Positions 8,699 to 16,905 are shown, counted from the stretch's first letter. The stretch: 64,000 bases of DNA from Leptobacterium flavescens (GCF_010671605.1 NZ_JAABOO010000004.1:248001-312000); one strand, 5' to 3'. Notes: generated by a model not told the origin, from the letters alone. A program made the numbers and translations.

Positions 8699-9193
8699 AT
8701 GGAGAAATTCCTGAAACAACTTCCGCAACTGGCTAAAGATAAGTATAACGAGAATAAAAAATATCTCGCAAAACTAAAAAAGAAGCCACCCAAAGATCTC
8801 GACTACAGAATGCGGGAACTTCATGAGGAAGAATTCGCCGAAACCGATTGTTTACAATGCGCCAATTGCTGTAAAACAACCGGACCTCTTTTTACCAATG
8901 CAGATATTGAACGCATCTCCAGGCATTTTAAATTAAAGCCTCAGCAGTTTATCAATCAGTATTTAAAACTCGATGAAGATAGCGATCATGTTTTACAGGA
9001 ACTTCCCTGTGTATTTCTGGGCTATGACAATTATTGCTCCATTTATGAAGTGCGACCCAAAGCTTGCAGGGAATATCCGCATACCGACAGGAAAAAATTC
9101 TATCAGATCAATAAACTCACCCTGAAAAACACAGCTATTTGCCCTGCTGCATATAATATTGTAGAGAAAATGAAATCCAACATCAAGCTCTGA
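8699..9193 (+). CDS. YkgJ-type cysteine-cluster protein
   Basis: 164 aa. Cysteine pattern CLQCANCC (about 55-62), later CVFLGYDNYCSIYEVRPKAC with REYPH, and a last CPAA. This is the CxxCxxCC...C...C layout of the YkgJ/UPF0153 family, thought to bind zinc or an Fe-S cluster. The N-terminal ~45 residues are a basic helix (LKKKPPKDLDYRMRELHEEE). Biological role not established for the family. Stands alone as a transcription unit. Confidence 0.87.
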   Translation: MEKFLKQLPQLAKDKYNENKKYLAKLKKKPPKDLDYRMRELHEEEFAETDCLQCANCCKTTGPLFTNADIERISRHFKLKPQQFINQYLKLDEDSDHVLQELPCVFLGYDNYCSIYEVRPKACREYPHTDRKKFYQINKLTLKNTAICPAAYNIVEKMKSNIKL

Positions 9194-9515
9194 TCCTCTC
9201 TATTTATGTGATTCCCGTAGCCGAAGGAGATGAAAATTACAAAAAATCAGGCGCCTGAAAGCTTACTTTTAACACTCTATCATCTGTTTTGTTAAAACCG
9301 TTTCGAAAGGAATGGTAATAGATGCCTTATACCGCAAGGGATGGGCAATTTATTTAACATTTGGACCAATGTTAATTTTGAAAGTGTTAGAAATCAATCA
9401 TATATCTTTAAAACACCTAATGAATAGAGAAACACCACAAAAAAATTCTTGCAGGAATGGACATAAACCCAAGTGTCCTTAAATGTTTGGGAACTAAATT
9501 TTTAAAAATTAAACT
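9194..9515 (+). other. 322-bp upstream region of a secreted-peptide gene
   Basis: No gene seen. It contains a perfect 12-bp palindrome TCAGGCGCCTGA at 9247-9258, and a weak promoter candidate (TTG at 9378-9380, 22 bp, TATCTTTA at 9403-9410) about 105 bp before the peptide start at 9516. Confidence 0.4.
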
Positions 9516-9692
9516 ATGTTACAAGACATTTTAAAATTAAAAGGTGTTACCGAATTAGGTAAAAAACAACAGGGAAAAGTAAACGGCGGCTTCGGATGCG
9601 CAATTTTTTGTATAGATGATAGCGATTGCGGGGACTGCGGACCCACATACAGATGTACCCCCGGCGGTGGTATATGTCAGCAAGTTCACTAG
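9516..9692 (+). CDS. GG-leader six-cysteine peptide precursor
   Basis: 58 aa, a short gene read directly from the bases. The leader MLQDILKLKGVTELGKKQQG continues to a GG at residues 24-25. The 33-residue core has six Cys (28, 32, 38, 41, 47, 54) and a GGG. The leader is the double-glycine type seen in Bacteroidota natural-product and bacteriocin precursors. The cysteine number would suit three disulfides (knottin-like) or ring-forming modification. The first 24 coding bases match the 20445 gene at 23 positions. No maturation or export gene is adjacent. Function inferred only. Confidence 0.7.
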   Translation: MLQDILKLKGVTELGKKQQGKVNGGFGCAIFCIDDSDCGDCGPTYRCTPGGGICQQVH

Positions 9693-9715
9693 ATTGACTG
9701 TACCTTTGAAAGGGA

Positions 9716-10981
9716 CTAATTATATATCAGATATTTAGCCCTTACTTTTTTGAATTTTTTCAAATCGGCCCTCCAACTTTTTCTAATTTCCTCTTCACTG
9801 AGACCTTCTTCTATCTGTTTCTGAAGCTTTTCAGTACCGGCGTGTTTTGTAAAGGAATCTGTGTTGAAGAATTTCTCTCCTTCGGGAGTATTTGCATAAG
9901 CACTGATGATCCATTTTAAACTTAATTTGCTTAGATCCTCCTCTTTCCTGAGATCGGTTCCGAAACATTGAACATCCTTATGTTTAGGGTATTTGGCACC
10001 TTCATTGGATTGAGGAGTATAAGTATATATATTATGTGTCTTGTCTAAAAAAGGCGCTCCGTATATCTGGAACTGATAATCGGTTCCTCTTCCTGCATTA
10101 ATGGTAGTACCTTCAAACAAACCCAGACTTGGATAAAGATTTATAGCCTTATCGGTAGGAAGGTTGGGAGAGGGCTTGATAGGAACGCTATAGGGACGCG
10201 AATGATCATAGTTTTCCATCGGGATGACCTCCAGCTCACATTGTATACCATTTTCCAGCCATTTTTCTCCATTGATCATTCCGGCGTACTCCCCGATGGT
10301 CATTCCGTGAACCAGCGGAATAGTATGCATTCCTAAAAAACTCGTATGCTCTGGCTCCATGCTGGGCCCGTCTATATAGTGCCCGTTCGGGTTGGGGCGA
10401 TCCATTACCATGACCGGAATATTGTTTTCCGCACAGGCTTCCATTAGCAGGTGAAGTGTTGAGATATAGGTGTAAAAGCGAACCCCGACATCCTGTATAT
10501 CGAAAATAACGAGATCCAGTCCTTCCAGTTGTTCTGCTGTGGGTTTCCGGTTTTTCCCGTATAAAGACGTAATCGGGAGTCCGGTTTTGGTGTCCACTCC
10601 GTCCTTTACCTTTTCTCCGGCATCTGCTTTTCCTCTGAAACCGTGTTCGGGAGAGAATACTTTTTTCAGATTTACTCCCAGCGACAGGAGGGAATCTACC
10701 AGGTGAGTGTAGTGCTCCCCGGCTGTAAGCTTTTCACCTTCTTTACGATCTTTTTTATAGATAACGGAAGTCTGATTGGCGACAACCCCTACATTTTTGC
10801 CTTTTAACAAAGGGAGATAAACTTCGGTTCTGTTTGCCCCTGTAACTATGGCTTCTGTGGTCTTATTATCTTCTTTCCCGTCATTATTTTCGGCTGTGGT
10901 AGCGGCATTTTTATTTCCGCAGGAACTAATTAAAAAAAGAAGTAATAAAAATGTATTTTTGAGGGATATAAAGAAAGCCAT
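9716..10981 (-). CDS. NamZ-type exo-beta-N-acetylmuramidase (DUF1343) lipoprotein
   Basis: 421 aa. The ATG at 10981 is chosen because it opens a clean lipoprotein signal (LISSC, Cys21). The longer frame to 11203 lies inside the divergent permease gene. The DUF1343 core is recognised from VGVVANQTSV, FSPEHGFRGKADAGE, LVFDIQDVGVRFYTYISTL (seen here with IFD), VMDRPNPN and INAGRGTDYQFQIYGAP. Family knowledge: NamZ releases terminal MurNAc from peptidoglycan fragments for recycling. Here it is membrane-anchored and exported. It starts only 4 bp from the probable start of the divergent permease. Confidence 0.9.
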   Translation of the reverse strand: MAFFISLKNTFLLLLFLISSCGNKNAATTAENNDGKEDNKTTEAIVTGANRTEVYLPLLKGKNVGVVANQTSVIYKKDRKEGEKLTAGEHYTHLVDSLLSLGVNLKKVFSPEHGFRGKADAGEKVKDGVDTKTGLPITSLYGKNRKPTAEQLEGLDLVIFDIQDVGVRFYTYISTLHLLMEACAENNIPVMVMDRPNPNGHYIDGPSMEPEHTSFLGMHTIPLVHGMTIGEYAGMINGEKWLENGIQCELEVIPMENYDHSRPYSVPIKPSPNLPTDKAINLYPSLGLFEGTTINAGRGTDYQFQIYGAPFLDKTHNIYTYTPQSNEGAKYPKHKDVQCFGTDLRKEEDLSKLSLKWIISAYANTPEGEKFFNTDSFTKHAGTEKLQKQIEEGLSEEEIRKSWRADLKKFKKVRAKYLIYN

Positions 10982-10985
10982 TAAA

Positions 10986-12221
10986 TTGAATTTAGAATAT
11001 TTTATTGCCAAACGTATTATTAAGGGGAAACAGTATAAAAGTAGTGTTTCGGCCCCAATAATAAAAATAGCTATTGCAGCTATTGCAATAAGTATTGTAA
11101 TGATGATGATAGCTATTGCCACCGGCACGGGACTGCAGCGAAAGATCAGGGAGAAGGTGGCAGCTTTTAACGGGCATATCCAGATATATAAATACGATAC
11201 CAATAACTCGGATGCTTCTCTGAATCCGGTTTCAAAGAATCAGGAATTTTACCCGGAGTTTACTTCGGTAGACGGGATAAACCACATTCAGGCCATTGCC
11301 ACAAAAAGCGGGATCATACGTAATGAAAAAACGTTTGAAGGGATCGTTGCCAAGGGAGTGGGTCCCGATTACAAATGGGATTATATGAAGGAATTCCTGA
11401 AAGAGGGACGCCTTCCGGATTATACAGGGAAACTTAATGAAGAGGTTCTTATCTCCGACTATCTGGCCAAAAGGCTGGAACTTAATGTAGGCGATACCTT
11501 TTATACCTTTTTTCTGAGGGATAGTAAAAGTCAGAAGCCCAATCAGAGGGTTTTTAATATCGTGGGGACCTACGACAGCGGCTTTGAAGAATTTGATCGC
11601 CTTTATATCTTTTCGGATATACGGCATATTCAACGCATTAACCGATGGGAGGAAGATGAGGTAGGGAGTTTTGAAGTGTTTATAGACGATTTTTCAAAAC
11701 TTAGGGAAAAGGGGAATGAAGTGTACGGAAAGACACTTTCTACTCTTGATTCCCAGACCATTGCTGATGAGTATTTTAATATTTTCGACTGGCTCTCCCT
11801 CTTCGATTTTAATATAGGGATCATTATCGGGATCATGGTCCTGGTGGGAGGAATAAATATGATCACTGCTCTCCTGGTGCTCATCCTGGAGCGGACTCAG
11901 ATGATCGGGATCCTTAAGGCAATCGGTAGCAGTAACTGGAGCATCCGTAAAGTATTTCTTTACAATGCAGCCTATCTTATCGGAATTGGTTTGTTCTGGG
12001 GAAATCTTATCGGGATAGGGCTTCTCCTGACCCAGAAGTACCTTGGACTTATAAAATTAAACCCGACTACTTACTATGTTTCCGAAGCTCCTGTTCATAT
12101 TGGCCTGGATTATATCCTGATACTTAATATCGGTACTCTTCTGCTCTGTGTATCCATGCTTCTGATCCCTTCCTATATTATTACCAGGATCTCTCCCGTA
12201 AAGGCAATTAAGTTTGAGTAA
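10986..12221 (+). CDS. FtsX/LolC-like ABC transporter permease
   Basis: 411 aa from a proposed TTG start at 10986, which gives (M)NLEYFIAKRIIKGK as commonly seen in this family. The only in-frame ATG upstream is 10848, deep inside the divergent NamZ gene. One N-terminal membrane helix (about 27-48) is followed by a large extracytoplasmic MacB-type domain, then three C-terminal helices ending in ISPVKAIKFE. This is the lipoprotein-release/MacB-like permease topology. No ATPase partner is adjacent, so it must pair with one elsewhere. The start codon is the weak point. Confidence 0.85.
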   Translation: MNLEYFIAKRIIKGKQYKSSVSAPIIKIAIAAIAISIVMMMIAIATGTGLQRKIREKVAAFNGHIQIYKYDTNNSDASLNPVSKNQEFYPEFTSVDGINHIQAIATKSGIIRNEKTFEGIVAKGVGPDYKWDYMKEFLKEGRLPDYTGKLNEEVLISDYLAKRLELNVGDTFYTFFLRDSKSQKPNQRVFNIVGTYDSGFEEFDRLYIFSDIRHIQRINRWEEDEVGSFEVFIDDFSKLREKGNEVYGKTLSTLDSQTIADEYFNIFDWLSLFDFNIGIIIGIMVLVGGINMITALLVLILERTQMIGILKAIGSSNWSIRKVFLYNAAYLIGIGLFWGNLIGIGLLLTQKYLGLIKLNPTTYYVSEAPVHIGLDYILILNIGTLLLCVSMLLIPSYIITRISPVKAIKFE

Positions 12222-12271
12222 GCTTGTTAAAGTTGCTTCTTTCTAAATTCGCAATTCAATAAATTAAACTG

Positions 12272-12279
12272 TACCTTTG
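12272..12279 (+). promoter_or_regulatory. TAnnTTTG promoter box of the PLP/CBS gene
   Basis: TACCTTTG, an exact match, 18 bp before the ATG at 12298. The same ACTGTACCTTTGCC string precedes typA (37583 onward). No convincing -33 TTG. Confidence 0.65.
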
Positions 12280-12297
12280 CCCCCTCAAAATACGAAT

Positions 12298-13659
12298 ATG
12301 AAATACGCTGAGAATATATTGGAAACCATAGGGAATACCCCTCTGGTAAAGATCAATAAACTTACGGAAGAGGTTGATGCCCTTGTATTGGCTAAGGTGG
12401 AGACCTTTAACCCCGGAAATTCGGTAAAAGACAGGATGGCCCTTAAAATGATAGAAGATGCAGAGACCGACGGAAGATTAAAACCCGGAGGTACCATCAT
12501 TGAAGGGACATCAGGGAATACCGGAATGGGACTGGCCCTGGCTGCCATTATTAAAGGATATAAGCTTATCTGTGTAATTAGTGACAAGCAGTCTAAGGAA
12601 AAAATGGATATTCTGAGAGCGGTAGGAGCAGAGGTTATAGTGTGTCCTACCAATGTAGAGCCTGAGGATCCGCGTTCCTATTATTCCGTATCCAAACGTT
12701 TGTCTACGGAGATCCCGAATTCCTGGTATGTAAATCAGTACGATAATCCTTCGAATGCAGCTGCTCATTACGAGCAGACGGGACCTGAAATATGGGAGCA
12801 GACCGAAGGTAAAATAACCCATTTTATTGTAGGAGTGGGAACAGGAGGAACCATTTCGGGTGTAGGTAAGTATCTGAAGGAGAAAAATCCGGATATCAAA
12901 GTATGGGGGATCGATACCTACGGATCGGTCTTTAAGAAATACCACGAAACCGGTGTTTTCGACGAAAATGAGATCTACCCTTATATCACAGAAGGGATAG
13001 GAGAGGATATTCTGCCTGCCAATGTAGATTTTAGTGTGATAGACGGTTTTACCAAAGTAACCGATAAGGACGGTGCCATTTATACCAGAAAACTGGCCAA
13101 GGAAGAAGGGATATTTGTCGGGAACTCTGCCGGCTCTGCCATAAAAGGCCTTTTACAGCTTAAAGAACACTTTGGTCCGGACGATGTTGTCGTGGTCTTA
13201 TTTCACGATTCGGGAAGCCGTTATGTAGGGAAGATGTTTAATGACGACTGGATGCGCGACCGTGGTTTCCTGGATGAAGAAATAACCAAGGCAGAAGATC
13301 TTGTAAAAGATCATATAGATAAGCCACTGGTAACCGTTCTTACCGAAGAATTGGTGTCTCACGCCATAGAGCGAATGAAAAAATATAAAATATCTCAGAT
13401 CCCGGTTAAGGATATTAACGGTTTTGTCGGTTCTGTAGATGAAACTGCTCTCTTCAGGGCATATGTAGAAGATAAAGAACTGGCCAATAAGGCGGTTAGA
13501 GAAGTTATGCAGGATGCTTTCCCTATAGTAGAGAAAGATACTTCTATAGATAAAGTTTCCAAGCTGATTAATAAAGACAATCAGGCGGTGCTGGTTCATC
13601 TGGGAGATGGAAAGCATCACATTATTACAAAGCACGATATAATCAGTGCTATAAACTAA
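12298..13659 (+). CDS. Cystathionine beta-synthase-like PLP enzyme with CBS domains
   Basis: 453 aa. The N-terminal ~320 residues are a cysteine-synthase-fold PLP enzyme: IGNTPLVKI, the PLP lysine in NPGNSVKDRMA (Lys44), the phosphate/substrate loop GTSGNTGMG (70-78) and GVGTGGTISGVG. The C-terminal ~120 residues are two CBS motifs (from DKPLVTVL and from MQDAFPIV), forming a Bateman module that may bind adenylates or SAM. This architecture fits cystathionine beta-synthase; O-acetylserine lyase activity cannot be excluded. The start at 12298 lies just after the promoter box. A strong terminator follows. Confidence 0.92.
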   Translation: MKYAENILETIGNTPLVKINKLTEEVDALVLAKVETFNPGNSVKDRMALKMIEDAETDGRLKPGGTIIEGTSGNTGMGLALAAIIKGYKLICVISDKQSKEKMDILRAVGAEVIVCPTNVEPEDPRSYYSVSKRLSTEIPNSWYVNQYDNPSNAAAHYEQTGPEIWEQTEGKITHFIVGVGTGGTISGVGKYLKEKNPDIKVWGIDTYGSVFKKYHETGVFDENEIYPYITEGIGEDILPANVDFSVIDGFTKVTDKDGAIYTRKLAKEEGIFVGNSAGSAIKGLLQLKEHFGPDDVVVVLFHDSGSRYVGKMFNDDWMRDRGFLDEEITKAEDLVKDHIDKPLVTVLTEELVSHAIERMKKYKISQIPVKDINGFVGSVDETALFRAYVEDKELANKAVREVMQDAFPIVEKDTSIDKVSKLINKDNQAVLVHLGDGKHHIITKHDIISAIN

Positions 13660-13668
13660 AACAAAATG

Positions 13669-13706
13669 GAATAAAGGAGAAAGGCGCAGGTCTTTCTCCT
13701 TTATTC
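13669..13706 (+). terminator. Strong terminator after the PLP/CBS gene
   Basis: Perfect 15-bp stem GAATAAAGGAGAAAG / CTTTCTCCTTTATTC with an 8-base loop, starting 10 bp after the stop codon. Confidence 0.8.
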
Positions 13707-13881
13707 ATACACTTCACTTCATCGATTAATTCGTTATCCTCGACAAGAAAATCCCTCAAAAACAGGGGTTTCTGGATTATTTTTCGTAATTTTAGGTATC
13801 CAAAATTAATTAACTGCCCCTTATTTTTATTTCTATTTGCCCCAAACAGAATAGAGTATTCATATCTTAAATTATATACAT

Positions 13882-14010
13882 ATGGGGTCAAACATTGAAA
13901 ATAGTACAGGCTTCTTGGTTTTTATGAAAGTAGTAGTCTTCCTTTTATTATCTGTAATTGGAGGAGTTGTCTTTATGGCTTTACTTAAATTAGCGGGGCT
14001 TATAGGATAA
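13882..14010 (+). CDS. Small single-helix membrane protein, hypothetical
   Basis: 42 aa, read from the bases. A short N-terminus (MGSNIENSTG) is followed by one hydrophobic helix of about 20-25 residues containing VVVFLLLSVIGGVV. A hairpin terminator (14100-14131) follows, which supports a transcript ending here. No motif recognised. It could be a small stress or leader-type membrane peptide, or a chance frame. Confidence 0.4.
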   Translation: MGSNIENSTGFLVFMKVVVFLLLSVIGGVVFMALLKLAGLIG

Positions 14011-14099
14011 AAAACTACTTTTTTAAACATTCCGGCATTATATAAAGCAATCATTCAGATGATTGCCTGGATATTTATGGCCATTACTGATTATAAATA

Positions 14100-14131
14100 A
14101 AACTGCATCTGCTTTAAGTTTGATGCAGTTT
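14100..14131 (+). terminator. Hairpin terminator
   Basis: Stem AAACTGCATC / GATGCAGTTT with a 12-base loop and a following TTATTTG. It would end a transcript coming from the 13882-14010 gene. Confidence 0.65.
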
Positions 14132-14254
14132 TATTTGTTTGATATCTTCGCATTGCGTTTCTTGTTCTCAACTTATATAATCGAAAAAAAACCAAAACCG
14201 GGATCCTGGCAAAATTTTTGACGGGATGAGAATAGGATATTTAAATTCGAACAA

Positions 14255-14818
14255 ATGAGAAAACTATGTATCGTTCTGATCGGTATTTTGTGCCTGGGAA
14301 ACCTGAGCGCACAGGAAGCTTATAAATTTATTGAAGAGGTATATGCAGATACCGTTGTGGAGAAGGTAAGGCTTAATAAAGACTTTATGAATATCCTGAC
14401 CGACAGGAGGCAAAAAACTTTGTTTGAAGATGATTTTGTCTTTGGGGAATTCTGGGCCGGTGGAAAGACGGATAGTATTCCTAATCTGGAATTATTCAAG
14501 GAGAAGATAGGGATGACAGATTTTCTTTCTTATATAGATACGGATTTTGAAAACCCCGACCTGAAGATCAATTTTGAACAGCTCAGCAGTAAGTTCGAAG
14601 AAATAGAGGACCCGCAAGCTTATGTGGAAGACCATCGCGATCAGAGAGTGGTGTATATTTCAAAGCCTTTTTTCAATGCATCGGGAGACTGGGCAATGAT
14701 CCTGGAAGCGCGAGTGTGGTACGGAGAAGACGGAGATAGTGGGGATACTTTACGAATTTTCAGAAAACTCAACGGTAAGTGGCAGCTCTTTCACAACCTG
14801 ACCCTTTCCTTTTTATAA
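14255..14818 (+). CDS. Hypothetical secreted protein
   Basis: 187 aa. Signal peptide of about 19 residues (MRKLCIVLIGILCLGNLSAQ, ending in the SAQ typical of Bacteroidota). The mature part is acidic, with aromatic-rich strands near the C-terminus (VVYISKPFFNASGDWAMILE, RIFRKLNGKWQLFHN) that resemble an SnoaL/NTF2-like or nuclear-transport-factor fold. I do not recognise the family with certainty. It converges on the 96-aa gene with 3 bp between the stops. Confidence 0.7.
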   Translation: MRKLCIVLIGILCLGNLSAQEAYKFIEEVYADTVVEKVRLNKDFMNILTDRRQKTLFEDDFVFGEFWAGGKTDSIPNLELFKEKIGMTDFLSYIDTDFENPDLKINFEQLSSKFEEIEDPQAYVEDHRDQRVVYISKPFFNASGDWAMILEARVWYGEDGDSGDTLRIFRKLNGKWQLFHNLTLSFL

Positions 14819-14821
14819 GGT

Positions 14822-15112
14822 TTAAGGGAAAAGATTTTTCTTTTTACAGAGCTTAACGGCCTGCCTTTTACCTTCAATCAGATAGTATGAATTAATAAGC
14901 TCTACTTCTTTTACAAGCAGATTGTTATTCTTATTAATCCTGAGACCTGCGTCCAATCGCTTACGTATCTTCAGCATAAATTCATTGATCTCATTCAGGG
15001 CAGCATCACCGGAATTATCGGAGGAAGAACCGGAGATCTCTTCTTTAAAGATCAGGTATTCTTCATTAACAACAGAATAAGCCCATTTTTTGTATTCTTC
15101 AATTTCTGTCAT
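14822..15112 (-). CDS. Hypothetical small cytoplasmic protein
   Basis: 96 aa with no signal peptide or membrane helix. Charged and helical, with a Ser/Asp-rich spacer (GSSSDNSGD) and a Lys-rich C-terminus (KRQAVKLCKKK). No recognised motif. It is convergent with the secreted protein at 14255-14818 and divergent from the lipoprotein operon. It counts as a probable real gene because it fills the interval and has a plausible composition. Confidence 0.55.
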   Translation of the reverse strand: MTEIEEYKKWAYSVVNEEYLIFKEEISGSSSDNSGDAALNEINEFMLKIRKRLDAGLRINKNNNLLVKEVELINSYYLIEGKRQAVKLCKKKNLFP

Positions 15113-15289
15113 GCATTAAATATACTATAAAAGATTTGATACACTTAAAAATTATTTCCCGTACGGTTCAATTTATCGTTGAAAGGAAATTGAGTTTTGG
15201 AACTCTGCAGGTGAATAATTGTTTTTTTAAGGAGTAAATTGTCGATAATTATGTAAGCTGCTTAACGCTTTTTAGTCGCCAATTTGTAG

Positions 15290-15297
15290 TATTTTTG
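15290..15297 (+). promoter_or_regulatory. TAnnTTTG promoter box of the lipoprotein operon
   Basis: TATTTTTG, 28 bp before the ATG at 15325, matches the -7 consensus. The -33 element is unclear. Confidence 0.45.
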
Positions 15298-15324
15298 TTA
15301 TAACGACCAGATTTATCCATTTAA

Positions 15325-16200
15325 ATGAAATTAACCATGAAAAGAATCAGATCAGGTAATAGATATTTGCTTTTGATACTGGGGCTTGCACTTGTACTGA
15401 ACAGTTGTGTCAATCTCAGATCTGTAAACAGTTATTCTCTTAAATCTACGGAAAGCCTGAAAAAATTTGAAGAGATCAGTTACAGTTTTGCCGAACATTG
15501 TCTGGACCGGTGTCAGTTTGAATCTGTACAGGATTTTAGTATTAAAAGGACGGCAGAATGCGATTGCAAGCTCTATGAAGATGCAGACAAGGCAGCGACG
15601 ACCATTTATAAGAGGCTCAGAGGTTATTTTGAAGCACTTAGTGCCCTGACAAATAATGAGCTCACCGATTACAGCCTGGATGCCTTAAAAGAGCCGTTAA
15701 CCGCAGGAGGATTTGGAAGTATAGAAATAGAAGCAGCAGATGTGAATGCAGCTTCTCATATTGCTACCATTCTTCTCAGGGCAACCACCGACCTGTATCG
15801 TAAGAATAAAACAAAGACGTATGTGGCAGAAGCGAATGCCGATATCCAGATCCTCCTGAAAAAGTTCAATGAAATTACCAGGTCGAACCTCTCAGGTCTT
15901 TTAGATTTCAAGAAGGAACGACTTTTCAGCTACTATAGAGAGCTTTTGGTAGATACCAGCTTAAGTACCTATGAAAAGGCACAGGCAGGCAGGGAATACT
16001 ATCAGGAACTATCGGCAATAGATACGCAGCAAAGGCAGATAGAGGCTTTTGCCAGAAGTGTTGACCGTATTGCCAAGGGGCATCAGGAACTTTATGAGAA
16101 CAGGAATAAGATGACCGCTAAAGAATTTAAGGAACTGATCAGGGGTTATACCGGTGATCTCAGGAATATTATTTCGGAATTTAACGCATTAAAAAGATAA
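15325..16200 (+). CDS. Hypothetical lipoprotein, helical
   Basis: 291 aa. Lipoprotein signal with lipobox VLNSC (Cys28). The ATG at 15337 (MKRIRS) is an alternative start. The mature N-terminus has four close cysteines (CLDRC and CDC) within about 35 residues, probably disulfide-bonded. The remainder is long amphipathic helices rich in Glu, Lys and Arg (FKKERLFSYYRELL, ALLDTQQRQIEAFARSVDRI-like), suggesting a helical bundle. No recognised family. Followed after 2 bp by a small gene, so the two form one operon. Confidence 0.75.
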   Translation: MKLTMKRIRSGNRYLLLILGLALVLNSCVNLRSVNSYSLKSTESLKKFEEISYSFAEHCLDRCQFESVQDFSIKRTAECDCKLYEDADKAATTIYKRLRGYFEALSALTNNELTDYSLDALKEPLTAGGFGSIEIEAADVNAASHIATILLRATTDLYRKNKTKTYVAEANADIQILLKKFNEITRSNLSGLLDFKKERLFSYYRELLVDTSLSTYEKAQAGREYYQELSAIDTQQRQIEAFARSVDRIAKGHQELYENRNKMTAKEFKELIRGYTGDLRNIISEFNALKR

Positions 16201-16202
16201 AA

Positions 16203-16592
16203 GTGGCAAAATTAACATCCAAACAGGCACGTGAACTGGCACATAAATTCCTGGGCCTCGGGCAGGCCATAGGGGATTTCAGATTTGATAACTGGGATGA
16301 ACTGACAAAATCGGAAAGCCAGAAACTAGCCAGTTTCCAACGATCGATCCTCAATTCCGGTGAGGATATGCTGGCACTGTCAACTACTCTGGTACTGGAC
16401 GATGTGGAAGCTTCCCTAAACAGAATAGGAACCTTGACCACAAAAGTCAAAGACACGGTTAAAGGCCTGCAGAACATTCAGAAAGGAATTAAACTTGCAG
16501 CTTCTATTATGACCCTGGGTGCGGCCATAATCAGTAAAAACCCTTTTTCTATTGTGGAAGCTATCGGTGATCTGGAGAAAGCAGTAAGTTAA
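16203..16592 (+). CDS. Hypothetical protein with a hydrophobic glycine-poor C-terminus
   Basis: 129 aa, GTG start at 16203, only 2 bp after the lipoprotein stop, so translation is probably coupled. The N-terminal part is amphipathic helical (LTSKQARELAHKFLGLGQAI). Residues about 98-118 (IKLAASIMTLGAAIISKNPF) could insert into or associate with a membrane. No signal peptide. The pairing with a helical surface lipoprotein suggests a two-component structure or a toxin/immunity-like pair, but nothing identifies it. Confidence 0.65.
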   Translation: MAKLTSKQARELAHKFLGLGQAIGDFRFDNWDELTKSESQKLASFQRSILNSGEDMLALSTTLVLDDVEASLNRIGTLTTKVKDTVKGLQNIQKGIKLAASIMTLGAAIISKNPFSIVEAIGDLEKAVS

Positions 16593-16596
16593 AAAT

Positions 16597-16630
16597 AAAA
16601 CTCTCCGAAGCTTTACGCGAAGGAGAGTTT
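16597..16630. terminator. Bidirectional hairpin between convergent genes
   Basis: Arms AAAACTCTCC and GGAGAGTTT flank a partly paired 15-base interior. It lies between the 16592 stop and the 16654 stop on the opposite strand. Confidence 0.65.
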
Positions 16631-16653
16631 GTAAATCATGTGATTGCTTTGTC

Positions 16654-16851
16654 TTACGGACAAGGAGTACAGGTCAGAAAGCAGGTCACAAAACAATTAG
16701 TAGCACATGTCCGGTCTGTAGGACATGCCTGCAAATCGGATTGACATTCTATGTTTAGTGACATGTCTCCATCTATTCCTGCCTTGATTTTGTCAAGGCG
16801 TGAAATAGCTTCTTTTTTTAACGCTAACTTTTTTAATTCTTTTTTCTTCAT
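16654..16851 (-). CDS. Class I lanthipeptide-like precursor, Cys-rich
   Basis: 65 aa. The leader contains KKLALKKEAISRLDKI, matching the LxLKKxTIxxL-type leader of Bacteroidota class I lanthipeptide precursors. The core has seven Cys (36, 43, 49, 53, 57, 61, 64) among Ser/Thr (for example TCATNCFVTCFLTCTPCP), ideal for Ser/Thr-Cys thioether rings. The junction reads IDGD rather than GG. No dehydratase, cyclase or exporter is nearby. A promoter-like TTTG-N19-TATATTTA lies just upstream. The precursor class is inferred from the leader; modification is unproven. Confidence 0.75.
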   Translation of the reverse strand: MKKKELKKLALKKEAISRLDKIKAGIDGDMSLNIECQSDLQACPTDRTCATNCFVTCFLTCTPCP

Positions 16852-16874
16852 GATGTATAGTGTTGATAGTTAGT

Positions 16875-16905
16875 TAAATATAGGTATTTGTAGGTAAAAA
16901 TCAAA
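16875..16905 (-). promoter_or_regulatory. Promoter of the 16851 peptide gene
   Basis: Reading the minus strand, TTTG (16905-16902), 19 bp, TATATTTA (16882-16875). It matches the Bacteroidota TTTG / TAnnTTTG spacing with one final-base mismatch, and lies 23 bp before the start codon. Confidence 0.6.

Noticed and set aside
10848-10985. ATG at 10848 as start of the permease
   Set aside because: It would place 46 residues inside the signal and linker codons of the divergent NamZ gene and does not resemble the family N-terminus; a TTG at 10986 fits better.
13649-13891. 80-aa minus-strand frame after the PLP/CBS gene
   Set aside because: It includes the arms of the strong terminator at 13669-13706 and has no family features.
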